Shown: positions 44,566 to 54,063, counted from the first letter of the stretch. The stretch is 64,000 nt of DNA from Luteirhabdus pelagi (GCF_016827595.1 NZ_JAECMS010000001.1:793555-857554), one strand, 5' to 3'. Made by a program: numbers and translations. Notes: generated by a model not told the origin, from the letters alone.

Positions 44566-45408
44566 TTAATCGTGTACTCCGATAAGGATTTTATGCAAGA
44601 TTTCTTGAATCTCATCAATTGTTTTATTCATTTCCTGCGCTAATGTGACTTCTGGGTTTTCCGCTTTTTCTTTATCCCGAATACTGTGCTTCAAAATAGA
44701 AACTATGGTATCTTTCAATGTTGGGTTTTCATCCAAAATTGGACGCATCTTCCTTCCAATAATTCTTGCCGAAACTTTTGTCACTTCAAAATCATCATCG
44801 TCAAAAAGATCAAGATGATCATTATAGGCATCCTCTTCGTACAAATCCCAGGCATGTTCCAATAAATATGAAATATCTTCAAGGTCCTTTATTCTGTGAG
44901 CCGGTTTTTCACTCCATGAGACCAACTTCAGAATAAAGATCCCTTCTACTGGTGTAACGGGGATTGTTGAGCCCGAGTTTGGTAATGGAAATACTTCGGC
45001 ACTATCCCCTACTTCTCTAAATCCTAAAACTGACAGAACGAGATTTCTTTCCACAAAACTTACGGTATATGCCTCTTCAATCTCTCCATAGGGCAATAAA
45101 TCTATCGCAGTATTTGTCTTTTCATAGTACAAACGGTGCGGTTCTTTGGCTTTTAAAAATCCACGGTCACATAATTCGGTAAATAAGGAATCATACGTTT
45201 CAATATCCGGGACCATTATAGCAAAATCAATATCACCCGTTGCACGACTTGGTTTGATTCCCTTTTTATATAGTTGAACATCTCGGGCATTTGCACCAAT
45301 CAAATAATATTTGATATCGTATATGCTAAAAACATTTTCTAAAATGATATATACCTCTTCGTGATGGGCAAAGGAATACTGTTTAAAGTTTTGGGGCGAT
45401 GTACTCAT
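44566..45408 (-). CDS. abiEii: AbiEii-like nucleotidyltransferase toxin
   Basis: 280 residues with a nucleotidyltransferase core: 'IYDIKYYLIGANARDVQLYKKGIKPSRATGDIDFAIMVPD' (the D-x-D metal-binding pair in GDIDFAI) and 'LYYEKTNTAIDLLPYGEIEE' supplying the third acidic residue, then a helical C-terminal half with 'VEGIFILKLVSWSEKPAHRIKDLEDISYLLEHA'. Members of the AbiEii/AbiGii family act as toxins of type IV toxin-antitoxin systems by modifying RNA with nucleotides (shown for tRNA in related toxins) and can abort phage infection. Its start overlaps the end of the partner gene by 26 bases. Confidence 0.85.
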   Translation of the reverse strand: MSTSPQNFKQYSFAHHEEVYIILENVFSIYDIKYYLIGANARDVQLYKKGIKPSRATGDIDFAIMVPDIETYDSLFTELCDRGFLKAKEPHRLYYEKTNTAIDLLPYGEIEEAYTVSFVERNLVLSVLGFREVGDSAEVFPLPNSGSTIPVTPVEGIFILKLVSWSEKPAHRIKDLEDISYLLEHAWDLYEEDAYNDHLDLFDDDDFEVTKVSARIIGRKMRPILDENPTLKDTIVSILKHSIRDKEKAENPEVTLAQEMNKTIDEIQEILHKILIGVHD

Positions 45409-46369
45409 TGTATAGTATTTGTGCTGTTTCTATATTTCTTTCGTTTCCACTATACATTAGTTCTGCGTAAATAAGCAATGGGTGGGCCGCAACATCATCA
45501 TAATCATAATTAATGGATCCTTGCTTCCAAAAAAGGTTATATACCGTGATTTCCCCGTTGTTATCTGGAATCAGTCTGAAATTCTTTATTAAATCCTTTT
45601 TTTGCCTATTGGTAAATAATGAATAGACGGTTGGATTAAGGTAGTTCGTTATTGATGCCGCGCCTGCTTCTCCCCCCCACCGTGTTTCAAATTCCTGGTC
45701 GTTCTCTTTTATCACTAGATTTTCTTGACCTCTAAAATGGAAAGTACCAATTCTATAAGCCGGTAAAATCTTTTCGTTTACCAATATGATCCATCTGTCT
45801 AGAAGCTCTGCGCGTTTAACAAGCTGATATTTTTTATCATTGTTCCACTGTACAATATATCCTTCATCATGTAAACCATTGATAAATTTACTTACACTCC
45901 CCAGTGAGACCTTACTTATTTCAGCTAGTCTCCTATAAGTTTCATTTATTTTGTCTGGATCCTGCAAAAGTTGAAATAATATTTGTCCGCCAGCTTGGGT
46001 AAATACCTTGGAATATTGATTAAATACGGGTTTTGCATTCCCCTTTTCTATATATACTTTAGTGGTTTTTAAATTCAAAAAAGCATTTCCAAAACTATCA
46101 ACATAGTTTATATTTCGCTTTTTCAATTCTTTTTTTGCATTGGGTGTTATATAATCTGATACCAATAAAAAATTATCTATATTAATTGCTAAATTCTCTA
46201 TCAAAGAAATATGTTGTGGGCGTGTATCTCTTTTGGTTATAGCAGATATCGCCTCTCCATTTACAGTGAATCGAGTTTCAGCAAGTTCATTATTCTTGGT
46301 ACTTTGCTTAATTAAAAGCCCTATATCCAGTGCATCAAGAAAGTCTTTACTTTTAATATAAGCGTCCAT
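45383..46369 (-). CDS. abiEi: AbiEi-like antitoxin with winged HTH
   Basis: 328 residues. N-terminal region with 'TRPQHISLIENLAINIDNFLLVSDYITPNAKKELKKRNINYVDSFGNAFL', middle winged-helix segment 'PDKINETYRRLAEISKVSLGSVSKFINGLHDEGYIVQW', and a C-terminal domain ending in 'YIAPKL'. This matches the type IV TA system AbiEi-family antitoxin, which represses its own promoter and neutralises AbiEii indirectly. Two inverted-repeat sites upstream (46390-46406 and 46464-46480) are likely operators. Overlap with abiEii signals translational coupling. Confidence 0.8.
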   Translation of the reverse strand: MDAYIKSKDFLDALDIGLLIKQSTKNNELAETRFTVNGEAISAITKRDTRPQHISLIENLAINIDNFLLVSDYITPNAKKELKKRNINYVDSFGNAFLNLKTTKVYIEKGNAKPVFNQYSKVFTQAGGQILFQLLQDPDKINETYRRLAEISKVSLGSVSKFINGLHDEGYIVQWNNDKKYQLVKRAELLDRWIILVNEKILPAYRIGTFHFRGQENLVIKENDQEFETRWGGEAGAASITNYLNPTVYSLFTNRQKKDLIKNFRLIPDNNGEITVYNLFWKQGSINYDYDDVAAHPLLIYAELMYSGNERNIETAQILYNEYIAPKL

Positions 46370-46389
46370 ATGTTCATCTATTAAGTTAT

Positions 46390-46480
46390 GTTCATGCTAC
46401 ATGAACATTCAAATATAATGAACATATCTAGATTTCACCATTAATTGTTCATTTTTATCCCTTGTTCATGTTACATGAAC
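46390..46480 (-). promoter_or_regulatory. Paired inverted-repeat operators before abiEi
   Basis: gttcatgctacatgaac (46390-46406) and gttcatgttacatgaac (46464-46480) are two copies of GTTCATG-nnn-CATGAAC, spaced 74 bases start to start (about seven helical turns). Extra half-sites (atgaacat at 46418-46425, ttgttcat at 46445-46452) lie between. This fits cooperative autorepression by the AbiEi-like protein. Confidence 0.7.
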
Positions 46481-46484
46481 TTCA

Positions 46485-46712
46485 GTGCTTCTTAAACAAA
46501 TTTTAAATTATCTTATAAAGTCTATCAAAATCAAAAGTGAATGGTATGACTCATTGCCAATACTAAGACAAGCATTACGAAATTCCGGTAAGTTTGATAT
46601 AGTCAAATCAATTTTTCAACCGCTCGCGGAACAAATTGAACTTTTTCTTGTATGGAATAGGTTTAAAAGCATCATTAATTCTGAAAGAAAATACTACCAT
46701 CAAAATGAGTAA
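46485..46712 (+). CDS. Hypothetical protein, 75 aa, possibly remnant
   Basis: Starts with GTG just after the second operator copy and ends at TAA 46710-46712. From codon 18 the translation ('KSEWYDSLPILRQALRNSGK', then a hydrophobic-charged mix) looks like real protein, but no family is recognised. It may be the 3' remnant of a longer gene or a small divergently transcribed gene sharing the operators. Confidence 0.3.
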   Translation: MLLKQILNYLIKSIKIKSEWYDSLPILRQALRNSGKFDIVKSIFQPLAEQIELFLVWNRFKSIINSERKYYHQNE

Positions 46713-46849
46713 AAACCATTTACTTATTATATCTGGGGCGTCTTCCCTTTTAGAAAATAAAGAAACCCTGTTTTGTTCCTATGCTTCTTGCTGATCAAAA
46801 CGAATATCAACTTCTATTTTGCTTCCATTTACTTCCCATAGAGCTGTAC

Positions 46850-46982
46850 GCGTTTCCTTTTCGGATATTACAATTTAAAATTTAGGAGTGAGTAAAGCTT
46901 TTATAAATAGGGCGAACTAGAAGCCCGTTTTATGCAAAGCATCTCAATCCTAAATTTTACTCTTCTGAAGAAAAGGAAACGC
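46850..46982. repeat. MITE-like 133-bp imperfect palindrome
   Basis: 13-base perfect terminal inverted repeats gcgtttccttttc (46850-46862) and gaaaaggaaacgc (46970-46982). Inside, taaaatttagga faces tcctaaatttta, so most of the element can fold on itself. No ORF. The region 46713-47201 otherwise contains no recognisable gene. Confidence 0.6.
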
Positions 46983-47201
46983 TTGTTCTATTGGATAGTT
47001 CAAGGCATGGTATGAGTTGTAAGTTTTAAAAATACTAATTCAAATTCTTTGGAAAGTAGAGCAAAGTTTAAAACACGTATTCAAATTATAGTGCTTAATC
47101 TTATCAAAATAGCTGAACACGTGCTTTTATAATACGTTAATGATTATGCTAAAAATAAAAGTATGCTATTAATCAGAATATTCGAAGTCATCAGATTGGA
47201 T

Positions 47202-47735
47202 TTATTGATTCGAATAAACTTGGTATTTTTGGTACGAATCGATTGTCTCTTTTTTAAGTTTAAGACTTTCCAACTCACTATTTTCTACTCGTTTTAAATT
47301 AGTGAAACGTATATAGTGGTCATTATCTAAGACGTGAGCAATTGTTTTAGAATTAAGGGTGTCTAAAAAAGAACTAATAAAATAATCAGAATTATAATAA
47401 AATGATATTCCATTCTCATTTACAGATAGAGAATCATAGTTCATTTTTCTTATTCCCCAATCGGTTTGATTCTTTAATTGAAAAAAGAATGTAAGACTTT
47501 TTTCTTTTGTATCTATTTTATGATAATTTACTTTTTGATTAATCACTGGTTTCCACTTTCCAGTTTCTGGGTTGATGGAAGTAAGTGAATAAAATTTAGT
47601 TGTATCAGTTTTAAAAATTAAAATTGAATCTTGAACACGGCTATTTTTTGTTTCTGTATTATTTCTGTTATTTTGACAACCGGCCATGATTGTTAGACCA
47701 ATTAAAAACAATATTGCTAATAATTGTTTCTTCAC
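47202..47735 (-). CDS. Hypothetical lipoprotein
   Basis: 177 residues if it starts at the GTG complementary to 47733-47735, which yields a textbook lipobox signal (KKQLLAILFLIGLTIMAGC); an ATG at 47777 would add 14 polar residues in front. The mature part is Asn/Thr/Lys-rich, with 'TDTTKFYSLTSINPETGKWKPVINQKVNY' and 'ISFYYNSDYFISSFLDTL'. No known domain. Predicted to be membrane-anchored. It is the 3'-side neighbour of the NACHT unit, separated from it by a long hairpin. Confidence 0.65.
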   Translation of the reverse strand: MKKQLLAILFLIGLTIMAGCQNNRNNTETKNSRVQDSILIFKTDTTKFYSLTSINPETGKWKPVINQKVNYHKIDTKEKSLTFFFQLKNQTDWGIRKMNYDSLSVNENGISFYYNSDYFISSFLDTLNSKTIAHVLDNDHYIRFTNLKRVENSELESLKLKKETIDSYQKYQVYSNQ

Positions 47736-47822
47736 TAGGCTATCCCTTATTAGTTTCGGAGTATAATTCCAATTCATAGCTATCCAATTTATTGCTGTAT
47801 TTTTTCAGTGTTATTGATAACA

Positions 47823-47880
47823 GTCTGTATAAGGTATCGTAGCCACCCCGCAGGATGGTTATGCATTTTATACCTTGTTG
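47823..47880 (-). repeat. attC-like hairpin at the 3' side of the NACHT gene
   Basis: aaggtat (47831-47837) pairs with atacctt (47870-47876); an inner ccaccc/ggatgg stem around CGCA completes an imperfect hairpin with bulges. It lies 36 bases beyond the NACHT stop codon. Similar in arrangement to 52828-52964. Confidence 0.45.
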
Positions 47881-47911
47881 GAGGTTCGATGTTTTCTTAT
47901 GTTTTCATTTT

Positions 47912-50900
47912 TTAATAATAATAGTCGTGCAATATGTCTTTCAATCGAACAGTTTTGTTTGAAACTATGTCATATCCGTAGTCAATTTTGAAATCAGTTA
48001 TACTGTTTTTCCATTTAGTAACATCTTCGTCTACCATATTAACTTGTGATAGCAAATTGTAATATGATATCTTTTCACTTATTGAGTTACTCGAAAACAA
48101 AAGTCCCTTTATTGCTAAACTGAAATTCTTATCTCTTTTCATTCTTTCAATCATCGGAATAAAAAAATACCTATGATAGCGTTTAATGTCAGTCGTATTA
48201 GTGAAAATTCCTTTTAGGAACTCTGTCAAATCGTTTGTTTCTCTAAATAAAAATTTAAGATTGAATCCTACATAATAATCAACGTGATATTGATATTTAA
48301 CAATATCATCAAACATTTCTTTAAGAATGGGATCGCTTGGCCATCCTCCACATAATGCCATAATTTTGCCATAACTACCATTCAAAGTAGCATCTTTCAC
48401 CTCATGATATACTTGACTATCATTTTGGAAATTTTTGCCTAGTAATCTACCTGCAAGAATCTCATTGTTTCCTTCTCTATTGCTAATTAGGCGTAATAAA
48501 ATCTCCTTTAAAATTGGGCTTTGGGGGTTTGTTCGGTTTAGAAAACTGATAATCGAATTGTTTTTAATTGTCGCAGAATGTTTCGATATGTATTCCATTA
48601 AGTAACTGTAAGTTGGTGAGGATTTCGAAGAGTGTCTTGCAAAAAAGCCCCAAATACCTTCGATGTCTTTAGTGTGTTTTAAATGCCCAACGATTGAACC
48701 AAAATCCTTCCCGGTATAAGAAATTAGATAATCAAAGTTTTCAATCATACACCTTATCATTATCCCACTCGAAGATTTTTTGTAAGCATATTCATTAAAA
48801 ATGTCAAGTAGTCTTGAGTTATCTTTGCTTTTATTTTCAGTATCTTCTATTGTGAAGTATTCATCTAATTTTTTCGTGATTAGAAATCCAGTAAAAGCGA
48901 TACTTCTTTTTACTTCATAATCTAATCCCCTTGCAAATACTAAAGGCTTACTTAATTCTATAATTTTATTGTCCTTCTTTTCTTTAATATCGTTGAATAA
49001 ACAGATTGCCATATCAGCCTTTATTTCTTCTTCAGCTTCTGTTTCGAAACTGCTTAGAGTTGATTCTATATTATTAGGTAGGAATGGTAAATCAGAAAAT
49101 GCTTCAATAATCAATAATCTAAGCTCCTTTGATAAAGGAATTGATTTTTTGAGTAGCTTTTCTTCTGATTTTATTAATGTTGGAAAATACTGAACTGATA
49201 AAACATATAGGTTAGTATCATTTTCTATTCGTTCTGACACATATTCTTGAACAATTTTATTTGAATGAAAATTCTTTACAATTACATCAAGTGTAGTATA
49301 ATATTGACTCCATATATCTTTAGGGAAAGAATCAAGTTCATCAATAAGTCTTTTTAAAATATTTTTTTCAAAATAATCTTTATCAATTTCAATAAATGAA
49401 TTAATAGCCCTTTCTCTAAAAGTTAATCTATTATCAAATAAAATTTCTTCAAGTATTTTTATAGCTTCTTGCTTTTCATTACTGTCAAAAACTCTATAAA
49501 TTAAGTGCGCAGAAGCAGAAGTTTTGTTTTTTTCAGCAGTTCTGAAGTACTCTTTAAGTTTTTCTCTTATTTTTTTATCTTCTTTCCATCCGTCTAAAAG
49601 TGCCCTAACATTCCAATGAGGACCAAAACTTTCTTTTGGCAGTTCTTGAAGAAGTATATCTTTTGCTTTATTGGTATGAATAAAAATACTAGCAAAGGCA
49701 ACTTCGGGGTCTATGTGACTGTATTTTTCCAAACGTCTTTCTAACCATTTTTCCACCGCTGGGATTAACTCTTTATTATCTTTGAAATAGGAGATTAAGT
49801 GCTGAAACATTTCGTGCATTTCGGTAGAAATAAAAGGGAATTCTTCATTTTCAAATTGAGCCTTTATTTGTTTGATTACATCTTGCTCTTTGTTAAAGCA
49901 ATGAAAAAGTACTTTCCAAGCAATCCCATTATCAATTACGTTTTCACGTTCGTCAAAAAAGTGTTTCTTTTCTACGGACTTTATTAATGTTTCTTTTAGA
50001 AAACTGTCTTTGTAAAAGCCGTCTATTAACAAACTAACTGCTTCTTGTTTTAATTGATAAGGCACTTGATTTATAACTGGCAATATCAGTTTTAAGTCGT
50101 CCTGAGTTTGTTTCTTCGAGAAAACTTTATGTTTAAATAGATACAGTTGAACTACAGAATCATCAACTTCAATAAATTTTATTAAATCTTCTCTTTCTGG
50201 TTCTGCGATGTCGTTTGTGATAATACTATTAATTGCAAAAGCTAGAATATCTGGATTTGAGCATTTTAAAATAATATCCTTTATAAACTTAAAAACATCA
50301 CCATTTTTTATGTGTCTTTTAAAGGCGTAAGAAGCATCAAGTCGTAACTCTATTGCTCCATTAATAAACGCTTTCTTTAGAAATTCAAATTGCAATTCGT
50401 TTAACTGGTTAGTATTTCGTAGTGCATTAACACGATAATCTCTGTACTTGTATTGATTAGGAAAAAACTGTAATAGAGTATTCTGAACTTTTTCTTTTAA
50501 TCTGCCATTTTGAAGAGCACTAGTGATTCGTTTAAGTAATGCTTTTTTATATGTTGGATCTGTTTCGTACACAAAACACTTGACTAAAGAATGAAATGAT
50601 TCATTCATAATTTCACTTGGCGTGTTGTCCAAATTAATAGCAATCTCATATGAAATAAGGGTTAGATAATCTTCCTGATATTTCTCTCTAACAGACTCTT
50701 TTAAAAGTTCAAAATGCTTCTTAAATTTTTTCACCTGCTTTAAAGGAATTAATCCAAAAAAGCTTAGGACTACTTGATGAAAAGCTGGGTTAGCTGCATA
50801 TTCTTTAATGAATTCATTAGCTAAATCCTCATCAGATTCATATAGATATTGGGCTGACAAAAATTCCTGAAATTGTTTATGACCAAAGGCGATTTCATTA

Positions 50901-52792
50901 TTCGACTTTTCAATTATGAGTCCAAAATTGTTTGCTCCGACTTCTATTAATTTCTGGCTTTGAACTCGTGCTTTTGCTCTATCATATTCTGCATAAGTAA
51001 TCAGATATTTTTCAATTATTTTTTGTGCCTCACTTTTTAAGATAACACCATCGCTGCTATCTTTTTGAATATTAATCGCTAATTCACAGAAAATATCCTT
51101 AAAGTCAATATCATATGTTTCTTCTTCAACAATTGCGGCACTACTGATTCTAATTTTAGGATGCTTATTAATTAGGTAGTTAGTTATTTGTCTTAAAGCT
51201 TCAAGTTTGTTTTTTGGCAATACAGAATCCTGCATTTTTTGCAACACTAGTATGCTCAGTAATAGCGGCGTTTCAGCTAATTTTTTTAAATCAACGGAAA
51301 GTTCTAATTCTCTAAAAAAATTATTTGTCTGATTGTTTGCAAAATCGGAGTCACTTAATTCTTTCTGTAAAGTAACCCATTTGTTATACCAATTCTCTAC
51401 AAAATTTCTTTGTTGCAGCTTGGTAAATCCAGCAAGGTTCAATATACTGAGATTGGTAAAAAGGTCTTTTAGTAATTTAAAACCGTATGGTCTGCTTGAA
51501 TAGAGGACTTTGCAGTCATATAGCTCTCTTAAAGTCTCTATGCGGTTTATTGCTTGTTGGCCTGAAGAAAAACTGCTCCATTCATCAATTCCATCAATTA
51601 TTAAAAATAACCTTTCATCTTCCAATGCCTCTTTTGCAATATCAAACAAATAACTTTTACCAAAGCCATTAAACCAAAGTCTTAGTATTTCCGAAATGCT
51701 CAATGAATCAGTTTGACTTAGATGTTTTGTTATGAATGCAAAGGGTAGCCAAACAGGTAATGTTCTGCCGTATTTTTGAGAAGTATTTGCTAATTGTGGG
51801 TTTGAACTTAAAATATCTAAAGCAATATATCTAAGTAAACTACTTTTACCTGCTCCAGGGTCCCCGATTATTATATTCTTATTGCTATTGACTAATGCAT
51901 CATCAATTTTTATTCGAATTTCAATATTGCTTTCTTCTGCATCTTTATAGTTATTCAGACTTCTACGACTAAACTCATTTTCAGACAGCTGATAACTATA
52001 ATCGTAATAATAATATTCATATTGAGTTACAGCTGATTCTGAATTTTCTTCTTTTGATTTAAAGTCATCCTCTTTTACATTTGAATGAATATCAGGAATA
52101 ATAAATCTTTCTTGTAAATTAAAAGGGCTATTTAATTCTATTGTTGGAACCCCTAAATCTTGTTGATTAAAAATCGTAGAGTAAAAATCGTATAGTTCAG
52201 ATCTGTAGGTTGAAATTTGTTTTGCATCAAGCTTTTTTGTAGTCGAAAGCTCTCGTAACGAAGGTTCCCCGTTGAATTTTCTCACCCATTCTATACCAAA
52301 AAAGTCAAACACTATTTGAGGTTTGTCTTTAAGAAATTTAGAAAGTTTTACTTTATCCCATTTGATTAAAGTTATTCCTTCTTTTTCAAATTCTGTTTTT
52401 AATTCCTCAAATCTGTCTTGAACTTGTGTTTTATTCCATTCGCAAGATGTGCATAAATGTAAGTTGTCACTTTTACTAAAGAATTTCTTTGCTTTAAAAT
52501 ACTTGACAGCTTTATCTAGATCGCTCGAATCAAACTGCTGGTATCTTTTACACTGGTAGGAGCTATACCTTCCGTTGGATTGTCTTGCAAAAATGTCTAT
52601 TCCTTCTTGTGCTTGCCCCTTTATACCATAGATATCACAATCATTTATAGAAAAGTCTATTTCTACAATAGCCAAACATAGTTTTTCAAAGTCCTCCCAT
52701 GATAATTTTTCTAATGGAAGCTCATGTATTTTCGGGTCAATCGGCGGGTCAACTACGCTCTGAATGGGTGTATGTAGATAATTTAAATTCAT
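47912..52792 (-). CDS. NACHT NTPase with N-terminal Mrr-like nuclease, NLR-like defence protein
   Basis: 1626 residues. N-terminal restriction-endonuclease-like domain (about 25-170) with 'WEDFEKLCLAIV', the catalytic 'QEGIDIFARQSNGRYSSYQCKRY' (E/D...QxK signature of Mrr-type PD-(D/E)xK nucleases) and a ligand-side Cys motif 'HLCTSCEW'. NACHT NTPase: Walker A 'NIIIGDPGAGKSSLLRYIA' near 305-318, Walker B 'LFLIIDGIDEWS' near 394-404, then the winged-helix part. Residues ~700-1626 are all-helical HEAT/ARM-like repeats, the expected sensor. Such proteins are bacterial NLR analogues (Avs/bNACHT type): on sensing a phage product they oligomerise and activate the nuclease. Stand-alone gene between two hairpins; low GC compared with the paa region. 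Confidence 0.88.
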   Translation of the reverse strand: MNLNYLHTPIQSVVDPPIDPKIHELPLEKLSWEDFEKLCLAIVEIDFSINDCDIYGIKGQAQEGIDIFARQSNGRYSSYQCKRYQQFDSSDLDKAVKYFKAKKFFSKSDNLHLCTSCEWNKTQVQDRFEELKTEFEKEGITLIKWDKVKLSKFLKDKPQIVFDFFGIEWVRKFNGEPSLRELSTTKKLDAKQISTYRSELYDFYSTIFNQQDLGVPTIELNSPFNLQERFIIPDIHSNVKEDDFKSKEENSESAVTQYEYYYYDYSYQLSENEFSRRSLNNYKDAEESNIEIRIKIDDALVNSNKNIIIGDPGAGKSSLLRYIALDILSSNPQLANTSQKYGRTLPVWLPFAFITKHLSQTDSLSISEILRLWFNGFGKSYLFDIAKEALEDERLFLIIDGIDEWSSFSSGQQAINRIETLRELYDCKVLYSSRPYGFKLLKDLFTNLSILNLAGFTKLQQRNFVENWYNKWVTLQKELSDSDFANNQTNNFFRELELSVDLKKLAETPLLLSILVLQKMQDSVLPKNKLEALRQITNYLINKHPKIRISSAAIVEEETYDIDFKDIFCELAINIQKDSSDGVILKSEAQKIIEKYLITYAEYDRAKARVQSQKLIEVGANNFGLIIEKSNNEIAFGHKQFQEFLSAQYLYESDEDLANEFIKEYAANPAFHQVVLSFFGLIPLKQVKKFKKHFELLKESVREKYQEDYLTLISYEIAINLDNTPSEIMNESFHSLVKCFVYETDPTYKKALLKRITSALQNGRLKEKVQNTLLQFFPNQYKYRDYRVNALRNTNQLNELQFEFLKKAFINGAIELRLDASYAFKRHIKNGDVFKFIKDIILKCSNPDILAFAINSIITNDIAEPEREDLIKFIEVDDSVVQLYLFKHKVFSKKQTQDDLKLILPVINQVPYQLKQEAVSLLIDGFYKDSFLKETLIKSVEKKHFFDERENVIDNGIAWKVLFHCFNKEQDVIKQIKAQFENEEFPFISTEMHEMFQHLISYFKDNKELIPAVEKWLERRLEKYSHIDPEVAFASIFIHTNKAKDILLQELPKESFGPHWNVRALLDGWKEDKKIREKLKEYFRTAEKNKTSASAHLIYRVFDSNEKQEAIKILEEILFDNRLTFRERAINSFIEIDKDYFEKNILKRLIDELDSFPKDIWSQYYTTLDVIVKNFHSNKIVQEYVSERIENDTNLYVLSVQYFPTLIKSEEKLLKKSIPLSKELRLLIIEAFSDLPFLPNNIESTLSSFETEAEEEIKADMAICLFNDIKEKKDNKIIELSKPLVFARGLDYEVKRSIAFTGFLITKKLDEYFTIEDTENKSKDNSRLLDIFNEYAYKKSSSGIMIRCMIENFDYLISYTGKDFGSIVGHLKHTKDIEGIWGFFARHSSKSSPTYSYLMEYISKHSATIKNNSIISFLNRTNPQSPILKEILLRLISNREGNNEILAGRLLGKNFQNDSQVYHEVKDATLNGSYGKIMALCGGWPSDPILKEMFDDIVKYQYHVDYYVGFNLKFLFRETNDLTEFLKGIFTNTTDIKRYHRYFFIPMIERMKRDKNFSLAIKGLLFSSNSISEKISYYNLLSQVNMVDEDVTKWKNSITDFKIDYGYDIVSNKTVRLKDILHDYYY

Positions 52793-52827
52793 TTATTTCA
52801 TTTGTACGAGATGCTGCAATGACCGCC

Positions 52828-52964
52828 AACGGTATTGTATAACGCAATGTTGCGAGGACAATTTACATTATTTTGTGGGGATTCCATTTCAGCTAACCAT
52901 ACGGCGAGGATGATCCCCCAGTAGGAATCAACCGAGCAATTTGCGTTATACGTTGTTACCACAC
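52828..52964 (-). repeat. attC-like long hairpin upstream of NACHT gene
   Basis: gtataacgcaa (52837-52847) pairs perfectly with ttgcgttatac (52941-52951); caacg (52828-52832) with cgttg (52951-52955) extends the stem across a one-sided bulge, and ggggat/atcccc pair inside. The end gttaccacac (52955-52964) has an inverted partner gtgtggtaac at 53660-53669, on the other side of the two small genes. It is 3' of the DUF2158 gene and 5' of the NACHT gene. Confidence 0.6.
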
Positions 52965-52968
52965 GTTT

Positions 52969-53166
52969 TTATTCATCTAATTCTAATGCATCTTGTGGAA
53001 ATCTACCTTGTTTCATTTCATCCCCATCAAACCATTTACAATCATATCGTCCATTCCACACTTTTCCTTTATGAAAATCAGTTCCAGTTTTGTCACTTGT
53101 GATTGTCATTGAAGGGCCTCCACTTTTTAAGATTACTACATCTCCAATTTTAAATTTTTGTTCCAT
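52969..53166 (-). CDS. DUF2158 (YodC-like) small protein
   Basis: 65 residues: 'FKIGDVVILKSGGPSMTI', then a variable middle, then 'WFDGDEMKQGRFPQDALELDE'. This is the complete DUF2158 pattern, a small SH3-like beta barrel of unknown function, common in mobile elements and in toxin or phage-associated settings. It begins 7 bases after the 157-residue gene, so the two form one unit enclosed by hairpin sequences. Confidence 0.85.
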   Translation of the reverse strand: MEQKFKIGDVVILKSGGPSMTITSDKTGTDFHKGKVWNGRYDCKWFDGDEMKQGRFPQDALELDE

Positions 53167-53173
53167 AACTAAA

Positions 53174-53647
53174 TTATTTGTTTTTTAATATTTGCCATAT
53201 TAGAAGTCCAATATTTATAATTCCAATTACAACATTAATCCAAGTTGCTATTCTGTTGTTCTTTTCGTTTTTAGCGTTTTGTTTTGCAATTTTTTTATTC
53301 AATTTGTTTGCTTCTAAATTGGATTTAGCCAATTCCAATTCTAAGTTTTCTTTTTCTCGATTTTCCTGTTCCGCTTTTTTGCGTTCTGCTTTTTGAGTAG
53401 AGATAAAATTTAACCAGCCACCATTTTGAGCGATATTAAATCCGTATTCGGTTATATCGCAACGCATTTTTTTAGTAGGTTCAAGGTCAATTAAATTCTT
53501 TTTCACGAGAATTTCCGCAAAGCGTTTAGAATCTCTTAATCGCTTATTATTCTCATCAACAAAGTCAATTCTAAATAATTTTCCAAATTTAGATTCAGCT
53601 AGAAGTTTTAAATTAATATCAATAAGTTCATTTATATTCTCTTGCAT
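53174..53647 (-). CDS. Hypothetical membrane-anchored coiled-coil protein
   Basis: 157 residues. N-terminal helical domain ('INELIDINLKLLAESKFGKLFRIDFVDENNKRLRDSKRFAEIL', 'DITEYGFNIAQNGGW'), a long Glu/Lys coiled coil (about 85-125), then one C-terminal membrane helix ('IATWINVVIGIINIGLLIWQIL') with a short basic tail. Similar architectures occur as small companions of defence genes, but no family is assigned. The winged-helix-like front part could sense or bind a partner. Co-transcribed with DUF2158. Confidence 0.7.
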   Translation of the reverse strand: MQENINELIDINLKLLAESKFGKLFRIDFVDENNKRLRDSKRFAEILVKKNLIDLEPTKKMRCDITEYGFNIAQNGGWLNFISTQKAERKKAEQENREKENLELELAKSNLEANKLNKKIAKQNAKNEKNNRIATWINVVIGIINIGLLIWQILKNK

Positions 53648-53783
53648 TTTTTCTCAAATGTGTGGTAACTTGCTATATATTCAATAAAATCACTATTTCC
53701 AGCTTTCCACTTTCGGATAAACAGATAAATTTTTCCAAACATCTCAAATCCCAATCCATTCCTTTACGGTGTCCCAAAATACA

Positions 53784-53822
53784 AATAGCCCTCTCCTAGC
53801 CTAAACTGGGGAGAGGGCTATT
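53784..53822. terminator. Terminator-like hairpin, copy 1
   Basis: 13-bp perfect stem aatagccctctcc (53784-53796) / ggagagggctatt (53810-53822). A related hairpin is at 61451-61486. The surrounding 53670-54063 contains no recognisable gene. Confidence 0.55.
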
Positions 53823-54063
53823 AAAACTGTATTGGGAACCTCCATTTTTGTGGAAGTCTATGAAAAACTCTGGATTAAATATAAAACTTTTATTTTAAAC
53901 CGAAGGGTTTTGTAGAAGGCCTCGCTTTTGACACTTATTCAATTTACGGATTATTCAGTTTAGTTTGGGGTTTGCTTTGTAGGAATTCAAATTCGATTAA
54001 CAAACAAGGCCAGCTATGGGTTATACATCTTAAGTTTGAAATCTAGTTAAATTAGTATTCTAA

